In this document: one piece after another, positions 1 through 11,297 of the stretch
How positions within the stretch are numbered: the stretch's first letter is position 1
Layout: every line of letters begins with the position of its first letter
Program-made: the position numbers and the translations under genes
The notes under the pieces: generated by a model
The model's database searches: none
What the model was told of the DNA's origin: nothing
What the model saw: only the letters and a program-made list of their open reading frames with translations
Source of the DNA: Chromera velia
Lineage: Eukaryota; Sar; Chromeraceae
Assembly: GCA_018398765.1 (NCBI GenBank)
Contig: JAHBMJ010002074.1
Location: 7,501-23,127 of the forward strand
Direction: 5' to 3'
Length of the DNA: 15,627 nucleotides

Positions 1-2798
1 CATATGCCAACCGACCGACCTGATCGTCAACGAGAAGCCTGACAGAGTAGACTCCCTCGGGGTTGTAGTGTGAGGGCTGAATTAGAGATGCCAGAATGTC
101 CTTGCGAGCGGCGAGGGATGCCAGAATAGAGACCATCCAGCAGCTGAAGGAAGGGACATTGACGGCGGCGGAGAGCGAAAGGAAGGCAAACGAATGATTC
201 GTTGGTTTTGGGGTCAATCAGACAGGACAGAGTCATAAGAACAACAGAGAAAGAAGAACCGGGGGATGCAAATAAGAAACAAATGGAAAACCGGTGGGGC
301 TTCTTGTGTGTGCTCCTGCCTGGGTCTGTCCAGTCGATGTATCTGTAGTGGTGCAAATTGCTTTTGTCGATTTATTCTTTGAGTTCCTCAATGACTCGTT
401 CCTCCTCTCCCTGCCTCTTTCTCTCCTCCTGTCTTTCTTCTTTCTTTCCTTCTCCCACCTTCCCTTCTTCCTTCTTTCCTCCCTTCCTTCTTTGCTGCCT
501 GCTGCCTGACTTTCCAAGTTGTCCCTGTTGGCAGTCGTCTGTGTCGATCCCGTGCCTCCAAAGCTTCGGCTTGGGGGAGATGTCGGACATCCTTCTCCAG
601 AGCTTCGCATTCTTCATAAGGCCTGCACGCTCGCACGCACGCATACAAAGGAACAACGCAGTCAACCCAGGTCGCGTTTGACTTGCACAGAGAGGAGGGG
701 GTTCTTTACCGTTAAGCCGTGTAGCACAGCAGAGGGAAGGACACATAAGCTCAAAGAGAGACAAGGAGTTTACGGATCCAAATGTGCCTGTCAACTCCTG
801 CATCTGCCGTGTGGAGAGAATGAAATGAGAGCGTTCCCGAGATATGAGAAGAGGCCCGAAGCGAAGTGAGAAAAGCACCCCATCCTGTCAGGCACCTGCC
901 TCCCTTCCCTTCTCTTCCCTTCCCTTCCCACCTCTGTTTTCCTTGTCGATGGCTTCGCGGCCTTCGAACGTCGTGTCCCTGCATAGATAGATCATCACAA
1001 GTTTGGAAGTCGTTGGTTTACTTTCGCTTCTACCGGTCTGCAAATGTTCCGTCTCTTCAAACCTCTTTTTTGTACAGTCACCAGTCAAGTCGAAAAAGTG
1101 AAAAGACGGCAACACAGCAAGCATTCGGCCACACAGCGCTCTTCGTCGGATGTGATCTTCTTTTTCATCACGCAGAATCCCATAAACTGATCAACCCGAC
1201 TCCCTCCCTGACTGTGTTACTTACGCGCTTGCCTCCGCACCTGTCACCCTGCATGCCTCCGTGACAGTAAGTCTCGGTGTCTATCCACCTGTCTACCTCC
1301 CCTTTCTCCGATCAGCTTTCGCTTGTCTTTCTTTACTCTCCTATCTAGCTGCAAACAAAATGTTCGTCCATTCGTCATGCAATCCTGATCTTTCTGTCTG
1401 AATTTTTATGCATGATGCTTGCTCACACCGGCCACTTTCCCTCTTACCTGCTTCAGGCCTTGCCCTCAGATGCAGGTCAGAAAAGAAAAAAACTATGGCC
1501 GCACTTTTGAAAAAGCGAAAAACACAGGACCCACCTGAATTTGCTGCCAGAGCTCCGAAGCCTCTGTGTGAGCTCCCAGCACGGGTCCTGGTCGTAGAGG
1601 ACTGCCTTCAGTCTGTCATCTTTTTCGTCGCCTCCGGTATGGGTGGGACGACCCGAAAACTCTGACAGGAAGTCCTGCATGCATGCATGCATCGGTCATC
1701 ACAGCAGCTCGAGAGACAAAAAAAAAAACATTGCAATCTCCATGCAGACACCTTCAAGCTGACAAATTCTCTGTATGTGACGACCTGCTTAGAAGTCAGT
1801 CCGGGTTGACAGCAAAAAGCAAAGATGGCACGAGGAAAGAAGATCCCCTTGCGAGCTGAAGGGGGGCGAAGTGAAAGATGATCGAAAGAAAACATTCACA
1901 GGAGGAAAGCGAATGCAGACACAGCAATCACCACGCAGCTCTCTATCATGCGGCCATGTGGAGATCCTTTCAGAGTCAACTGTTTACACCGCCTTTCCGG
2001 AACGAGAAAACAAGCAGATACAGCCTTTCCGGCACGAGAGGACGAGCAGATACAGCCTTTCCGGCACGAGAGGACGAGCAGATACAGCCTTTCCGGCACG
2101 AGAGGACGAGCAGATACAGCACCAGGCGCATATATACAATCACGAACCTCACAGGTGTCCTCCTGGACTTCCGCAACCATCGGAGGGGGAGGTCCCAGGT
2201 CTTTTGCCACAACCCTGTCGGGAGCATCCGTGCTGACTGTGACGGTAAATGGTACCTCCCAGTCCTTTCGATGGTAAATCTCTGGAACTAGGAAATAATT
2301 CATCCGAGACCCCTTGACTCCTGAGGGGGGCAACTTTACACGGCACGTCTGTTTGAAGTTTCCCATTGACATTTGCTGATAGTGAAGCTGTGATGAATAG
2401 GGCACTGATGCCCGTCTGCACCCCCGCAGGTCCTCCTGTCCTTCGTAGAGAATGCAACGATAATGGATGTCATTTCTGGAGCAATCAATGACCCACTCAA
2501 CAACCGCCGGAGAATTTCCGTCTACCCATACCTCGTACTGGGGATTTGAAGGGTTCGTGCTGCCCTTCCCTGCCTCTTTGGTGCGGAAACTTCCGTTGAC
2601 TGATGCTATCTGGGTAAGTGCCTTGGTTTTATCGTTCCCCGTGAGTCCGTGTCGCTCCTTCACCTTGAACTTCAAAATCTGACGGTCACGTTCCTGCTTC
2701 CCTGCCCTAACATCCCGAGTCCCTCCCCCCCCTCCTGCCTCCAGCATTCGGTTGTGCTCCTCCTGGAGCTTATCTCGGTGAGCAACCCCACTCGACAT
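1..2798 (-). CDS. Calpain-family cysteine protease, 5' part of gene (multi-exon, runs off left edge)
   Basis: Ca2+-dependent-type papain-fold protease of the calpain family (CysPc domain), probably cytosolic. Proposed exons in transcript order: 2798-2153 (or to 2148); 1784-1752 (possibly from 1855); 1674-1535 (or from 1661); 978-932; 622-511; 143-20. Introns are GT-AG and phases agree from 1674 to 20. Reading across them gives DFLSEFSGRPTHTGG, then YDQDPCWELTQRL, SGSKFRDTTFEG, LWRRMSDISPKPKLW, DTDDCQQGQLG, then N-CW and NPEGVYSVRLLVDD. This is the known order of the calpain protease start: F-D-x-F, W-R-x-S-x-I, QGxLG[D/N]CW (oxyanion Gln and catalytic Cys, codon 142-140), NPEGxYxVRL. Catalytic His and Asn would lie left of the window. 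The start ATG at 2798 is the first Met of the open frame and is uncertain. The protease identity is firm; the exon between 1855 and 1752 and the N-terminus are weak. Confidence 0.78.
387..500. repeat. Polypyrimidine/polypurine low-complexity tract
   Basis: Almost pure C+T on the plus strand (A+G on the transcribed calpain strand). It sits inside the 367-base calpain intron (144-510) between the QGQLG exon and the CW exon. The Glu/Lys/Arg-rich open frames it produces on the minus strand are composition artefacts. Confidence 0.75.
1991..2120. repeat. 32-base tandem repeat array, three full units
   Basis: Unit starting CAGATACAGCCTTTCCGGCA and ending CGAGAGGACGAG, full copies at 2015-2046, 2047-2078 and 2079-2110. 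A diverged partial copy lies before (1991-2014) and a 10-base partial copy after (2111-2120). The three full copies are identical. As 32 is not a multiple of 3, each unit shifts the reading frame, which argues for an intron (between the first two calpain exons) rather than protein repeats. Confidence 0.9.
2153..2798 (-). CDS. N-terminal exon of the calpain gene: basic/coiled leader plus calpain domain-III-like region
   Basis: Open for 215 codons plus one base. A charged leader (HRDKLQEEHNRMLEAG, then KQERDRQILKFKVKERHGL) is followed by a region resembling the calpain beta-sandwich domain III (C2L): NGSFRTKEAGKGSTNPSNPQ, YEVWV, VVEWVID, ILYEG, then YFLVPEIYHRKDW and PFTVTVSTDAP. The AG-G-N...NPQY start and the VP...PFTVTV end are the family pattern as I know it; no profile search was possible. 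In standard calpains this domain follows the protease core, whereas here it precedes it. The exon can end at GTGAGG (after base 2153, phase 1) or GTTCGT (after base 2148, phase 0). The frame stays open to 1896 through the 32-base repeat array, but that tail is probably intronic. Confidence 0.5.
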
Positions 2799-3580
2799 TT
2801 CTCGGCTTCTTCCCTTTCGTGTGCTTGTTTACCCAACAGGGTACACTGACGGCTGAGCCTCAGTTCAGGTCTCTGGTGCAGAAGCAGGCCGTGCTTGGGT
2901 TTTGAACACACAGAAATTCCCCGATGACTCCACTTGGACCTTGGAAGGAATTCTCCTATGACCCTCCCTCGTTCGATGTCAGTCGGGAAGATGTGGTGGA
3001 GAGAGAAAGAAGAACGCTTAAATCGATCAACGAAGAGAGTGACTCTGAGTTTGTCTGACCTGCATGTTTCTTTCATGCAGTCATGCATGCATGCATGCAT
3101 GCATGCACACGCATGATACACGCATGCGTGCATGTGGCGGCGCCAATTAACATACATGCATGTCGCGAATGCGCATGCATGCATGGACCCGCCACCTTCA
3201 TGCAGCGCCGCCGCACTTACAATCCGATACATTCCGATACATGCAAGGATTCGACATCATTCAATCTTCGATCTTCATTCGGAGGACGTTGAACGAGAAA
3301 AAGACGCGCGTGTCTTCAGTCTTCGACCCGCATTGCAAGCAAAGCAGCCCAGTATTTCGGAACAGAGTGACGGGGTGGTATCGATTGAAAGATAGAGAGC
3401 TTCGCGACACAAGGAAATCAGGAAGACGTTTCTGCACCAGAATTCAGGAGTTGCACGCAAGATCGAGGCTGTGGGACGTTGCCCTGGAGGGCGCAATACA
3501 CTCGGTCCTGCTCTCTTTGCTCAAGCTTGATCGACACAGAGAACCTGTTCTTCTCCTGATAATCCAAGCCCACGGTCACA
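2799..3580. other. Intergenic region between divergent calpain and actin genes
   Basis: No gene I can support. It should hold the actin 5' UTR and promoter and, if the calpain start at 2798 is right, the calpain promoter too. It contains the TGCATGC cluster near 3061-3190 and a 10-base direct duplication (TCCGATACAT at 3223-3232 and 3233-3242). No TATA box is evident upstream of actin. A plus-strand frame from 2840 to 3058 is open except for one TGA at 2903. Confidence 0.6.
3061..3190. promoter_or_regulatory. TGCATGC cluster, candidate ApiAP2-type control region
   Basis: Exact TGCATGC starts at 3084, 3088, 3092, 3096, 3100 and 3176, with further GCATG cores around 3121-3136 and 3155-3162. 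TGCATGC(A) is a known recognition motif of apicomplexan AP2-domain factors and of Toxoplasma ribosomal-protein promoters. Here it lies about 400-500 bases upstream of the actin ATG in the divergent intergenic region. The (ATGC)n part could equally be a microsatellite, and the motif also recurs in introns (1678-1691, 6401-6408, 7419-7428, 8165-8172). Confidence 0.35.
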
Positions 3581-8329
<4,749 letters not shown>

Positions 8330-8913
8330 TCAATCAATCAAGATGGAGGCATTATCGATGCACTGGTCATTGTCGTTCGGGTTCCTTTCTGTGGGTTGGT
8401 TGGGAGGGAGTGGTTTGGGACTTTTCTGGTCATCATCTGGTCTGTTTGTTTCTACTTACTGGTCTTGTGATGTTCAATTAAAGACAGAAAAAAGGAACGG
8501 AAAAGAGCGTGAGGGGTCCGGGTGGAAGGAAGGACGGCGGGGCTTCTTCGATGACCTCTCGAGAGATGGCCTGCCGTTTCTCGCCGTCATTCGTCGCTGC
8601 TGGGCAGGCTGGCCGGGAGCCGGCGAGATATGGCAGACGGATCGATGCATTCATGGCAGATCGAAAAAGGAAGGAAGGAGGCACGAAGCGGCCAGACAAG
8701 CCCCGGGGTAGGCTCAAAACTCTCATCGGTTAGACGGCAGTGATTGTATATGAATTGAAAGACACTGCTGTGATCGACAAAGGTAGCTGGCAGCATCTAC
8801 TTATTTGCAATTCAGTGTACATATGTACCCACAGTGCCCACACGCTACTCTTTTCTTCTGCACAGTCGCCGTCTATTTCTCTTGATCTATCTGTCTTTTT
8901 GTTTCTGTCTCCG

Positions 8914-8951
<38 letters not shown>

Positions 8952-8968
8952 AGTCTCTCTCTCTTTCT
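8330..8968. other. 3' flank of actin, no gene recognised
   Basis: Follows the actin TGA. An ATTAAA at 8477-8482 is a possible polyadenylation signal, about 150 bases past the stop. Short open frames occur on both strands (for example 8509-8733) but lack recognisable motifs. The stretch ends in TC-rich microsatellites. Confidence 0.5.
8916..8968. repeat. (TC)n microsatellites
   Basis: Two TC runs (8916-8949 and 8953-8968) separated by CGAG. They mark the boundary between the host flank and the AT-rich block that starts with GGGGCCGGCCAATAATTTAT. Confidence 0.92.
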
Positions 8969-9093
8969 GGGGCCGGCCAATAATTTATGGAATAAAGTTT
9001 AAACTAGAGTTTAGAAAACTTTACAGTATTTTTCCCCTAGTTTTTTTCTTTTCTTTTTTTTAGTTGAAATTAATTTTTTCTATTACAACATGT

Positions 9094-9113
9094 ATATATG
9101 ATTAAGCTTAGGA
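9094..9113. repeat. 20-base direct repeat, left copy
   Basis: ATATATGATTAAGCTTAGGA, identical to the copy at 9877-9896. It flanks the GC-richer 763-base segment and looks like a target-site duplication. Confidence 0.9.
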
Positions 9114-9876
9114 ATGGAATGGATGCCTGGGGAATGGAATGCATGAAAAGGGGAGACAGGGAAGAAAGGGGCAACTTCCCCCTGTCTGCCTCTTTATCAG
9201 GACTACAGAGAGCTCTTCCGTCTTCTTCACGTTCTTCTCTATTTCTTTTGTCTTCAAAGAATGGCCCCAAGATACGGATGTCCTGTCTGCCGAGAAGTGC
9301 CTTATGTGAGAAGATTGAGCCACTCCTAAGGGCATTAACACTAAATCGGAAGGGTCTGACGGGGGGGGCCAACTCTCCGGGAGAGGTGTTTTGTCTGGCA
9401 GAGGGTTGTTCAAATAGAAAAAAAATTGATGATCTCTGGCACCAGCTTCCAGTATGCTCCAATTGGGTAGAAGCAAGAAATAAACTAAACAAAGTGGTAG
9501 AGAGATCGAAAGAAAGTGAAGCAAAGGATTCAGAAAGAAGGAATTGAGGGATCGGATGCAGCTAAAACAGAAGCGAGGAAGATGCTACTTTTGGCTTTAC
9601 AAGTCGATCCGTATGAAACATGCAGAGCCGTTTGCGATCTTTGTTACTCACTGTGCACGCCTGTTTCTGTGTGAACGCGACCTTTTCTTCTTCTGTTCGA
9701 GTCTTCTATTGCCATCTCCAACGCACATGTATGCTGCTCATGAGCTCACCAAGCGAGCACTTCAGGGGATCTTGCACTTAGCCTTATCTCTAGAGTTGAG
9801 TGATTGACGATCTCTTGCATGAACATAGGCTGCTGGGAGCACGGCTCCACTCTAGCAAAGCCAACTTCATTCATTC
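9114..9876. mobile_element. 763-base GC-richer insertion in the AT-rich block
   Basis: Composition here resembles the host genes, unlike the AT-rich sequence on either side, and the segment lies exactly between two identical 20-base direct repeats. It ends on the plus strand with TTCATTCATTC, which could be the simple-repeat tail of a non-LTR retroposon. It contains protein-like reading frames, about 9352-9546 and 9501-9674, in different frames. I see no terminal inverted repeats and no convincing RNA polymerase III promoter boxes. Non-LTR retroposon, captured gene fragment or repair filler are all possible. Confidence 0.5.
9352..9674 (+). pseudogene. Possible decayed gene fragment inside the insertion
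   Basis: One frame ending at 9547 reads KKIDDLWHQLPVCSNWVEAR then NKLNKVVERSKESEAKDSE. The overlapping frame 9501-9674 reads KEGIEGSDAAKTEARKMLLL then ALQVDPYETCRAVCDL and stops at TGA. The switch near 9535 suggests one indel in a formerly continuous coding sequence, or a splice junction. The second part looks helical, vaguely like a TPR-type repeat, but I do not recognise the family. Confidence 0.25.
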
Positions 9877-9896
9877 ATATATGATTAAGCTTAGGA
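9877..9896. repeat. 20-base direct repeat, right copy
   Basis: ATATATGATTAAGCTTAGGA, identical to 9094-9113. Confidence 0.9.
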
Positions 9897-10228
9897 TTAG
9901 GCTTATATTTTTATCTTATCTAAGAACTTATAGTATATATATATATAGTTGATATGTATATATAAAATATATATGTATAGTTGTCTTTATGTTATTCAAT
10001 AAGTCTACTAAGTCTAGCACCAAGTCAATGAAGCTGTATACACTATAGGCTGAACATTAATCTAAACATTCATGTTGATATAAGGGGGAAACTGCATTTA
10101 AGATCCGTTCTATGAAGTCTAATATATTGAATATTCACTCATACTGTTTGCTATGTCACTAGCAGATACTAGCAGAGTTGTTAAGTACCGTGCTTTTCGG
10201 TACTTCGGTACTTAATTTAGGGGGGGAT
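9897..10228. other. AT-rich sequence with (TA)-rich core, no gene
   Basis: Contains TA-rich runs around 9932-9976. Near its end are GTACC/GGTAC repeats (10183-10213) and the purine run AGGGGGGGA (10219-10227), which resembles a polypurine tract. No open frame of note. Confidence 0.6.
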
Positions 10229-10230
10229 GT

Positions 10231-10564
10231 CATCAGTGGGATAACTCAAACCTAATTTTCCTAATAATTATTTTTTTATAACCACTATTAAAAAAATAAT
10301 AATCATTTTGATCATAAATAAAAATACGTTTCACAAGCCTTAGAGGCCCTTAGTGGGCTTAATCAAAATTTTAAAACACATTATTTTAAGAACTTTAATT
10401 CGTTTTTCACCTAAAAACACGTCATAAATCTGACAAAATTTTATGGTAAAGTTGAAGGTTTTGTATAATTATTATGGCTTATTATCGGTTTAGGATAGTT
10501 ATTATTGCTACTATCTAAATAATGGCCTTATTTCAATAATCATTATTGAGTTATCTCAGTGATG
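10231..10564. mobile_element. 334-base unit bounded by 19-base inverted repeats (MITE-like)
   Basis: CATCAGTGGGATAACTCAA at 10231-10249 matches the reverse complement of TTGAGTTATCTCAGTGATG at 10546-10564 at 17 of 19 positions. The interior is very AT-rich and non-coding, which fits a miniature inverted-repeat element. No clear target-site duplication is visible. As the left arm starts two bases after a plausible LTR start (TG at 10229), it may instead be a fold-back within the LTR. Confidence 0.5.
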
Positions 10565-10631
10565 TGGTTCCGTAACTTCTGTTTTTTGGTACCAGTACTT
10601 TCAGTACCTTAAAAATTTTGTTTAAACTCTA

Positions 10632-10663
10632 GTTTAAACCTAGGTTTAAACTAAGCTTTATAA
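10632..10663 (+). promoter_or_regulatory. 20-base palindrome followed by TATA box, candidate LTR promoter
   Basis: GTTTAAACCTAGGTTTAAAC at 10632-10651 is a perfect palindrome. TATAA follows at 10659-10663, about 375 bases upstream of the LTR end. Such an arrangement fits an LTR U3 enhancer and core promoter driving the genomic RNA; the function is inferred from position only. Confidence 0.4.
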
Positions 10664-11037
10664 CGTTAAAATGACTGGATTCTAGGATTTTTCCCGCGCT
10701 CTAGAAACAAACTTAGTTAAAGTTAAATTTCATCTAACATCGTTCCTCAGCTCGACATCGCACCGCGCGGGCCTACCGTGTGTTACAGACCTTTGGACCT
10801 AGGCTCGATTTGGTCCTTAGAGTAATACAGAGAATTAATAGCATTAAATACATACTGTAATACAAAGGCATGCACGTCTGTATCTCAGCCTTTGCAATAC
10901 AGATTGATTGAGCCTGTTAGAAAGACCGAGTCTTTCCTGATCGATAGGGAAGGCTCTTGTGTGTCTGACAGATTCTCTGTATGTAGAACTTGTGGGTGAG
11001 TTGATTCCTAAGTTTTAGAGAGCTTAAACTAGAACAT

Positions 11038-11050
11038 TGGTCAGCAGAGC
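11038..11050 (+). promoter_or_regulatory. Retrotransposon primer binding site
   Basis: TGGTCAGCAGAGC begins two bases after the LTR-terminal CA. Its complement, GCTCTGCTGACCA, reads as the 3' end of a tRNA with CCA, a discriminator A and an acceptor strand TCTGCTG. That resembles initiator tRNA-Met (which begins AGCAGAG in many eukaryotes) with a C-G first pair. It would prime minus-strand DNA synthesis. Confidence 0.7.
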
Positions 11051-11297
11051 TTCGGGTGCGACCGGGGAAGACAAAATTCCCATAAGGAGCGGGTCGGGGT
11101 ACAGGCTGTCAGAGGCGGGGGAGAGTTCTCCACCATCGATCCCCTCTGTGCATCCTTGGGCAGAATCTTTCGACTTCAGTTCTGTTCTGTCTGTTGGCTC
11201 TCTGTTCTTGCCCACCCGCAGTATCCGAGATTCCTCCAGCGAATCAGACTCAGTCCCATCCAATCCAGATTCTGAGCCACAACAGCAGCAAGCAGAC
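11051..11297 (+). other. Retrotransposon leader, open in the gag frame without ATG
   Basis: Untranslated leader between primer binding site and gag ATG. The gag frame stays open through it and encodes Ser/Glu/Asp-rich sequence (for example RDSSSESDSVPSNPDSEPQQ). No ATG occurs in this frame upstream of 11298; packaging signals would be expected here. Confidence 0.5.

Larger units (their letters stand above)
8997..10639. repeat. 17-base perfect inverted repeat pair within the AT-rich block
   Basis: GTTTAAACTAGAGTTTA at 8997-9013 is the exact reverse complement of TAAACTCTAGTTTAAAC at 10623-10639. Each arm is itself nearly palindromic, so the pairing could reflect a repeated TTTAAAC motif rather than transposon ends. 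Confidence 0.6.
8969..11036 (+). mobile_element. AT-rich block upstream of the retrotransposon body; 5' LTR at its right end
   Basis: Composition drops sharply to AT-rich at about 8980 and returns to normal near 11040, with a GC-richer interruption at 9114-9876. The right end is a credible LTR end: AGAACA with terminal CA at 11035-11036, one spacer base, then the primer binding site. The left LTR end is not fixed. Option one is TG at 10229, directly after a purine run, TTTAGGGGGGGA (LTR about 808 bases). Option two is near 8968, giving an LTR interrupted by insertions. The 3' LTR that would settle this is outside the window. No coding gene is seen. Confidence 0.55.

Noticed and set aside
388-878. 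Glu/Lys/Arg-rich minus-strand frames over the polypurine tract
   Set aside because: All three frames give similar low-complexity protein, a composition effect. Only 511-622 carries real calpain motifs.
1408-1665. Plus-strand 85-codon frame (MAALLKKRKTQDPPEFAAR...)
   Set aside because: It is antisense to the calpain exon 1674-1535, which has phase-consistent splicing and family motifs.
2015-2110. GGCACGAG in each 32-base unit resembles a cDNA-library adaptor
   Set aside because: It is part of a longer exact tandem repeat with native flanks, with no vector sequence nearby; chance resemblance.
2840-3058. Plus-strand frame reading TLTAEPQFRSLVQKQAVLGF, one TGA, then KEFSYDPPSFDVSREDVVER to a stop at 3056
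   Set aside because: Protein-like composition, but no ATG at the left, an internal TGA, no recognised family, and a location in the likely promoter region. A competing open frame exists on the minus strand.
9094-9876. SINE with tRNA-like RNA polymerase III boxes on the minus strand of the insertion
   Set aside because: A TTGCTAGAGTGG resembles an A box, but no B box of acceptable match follows.
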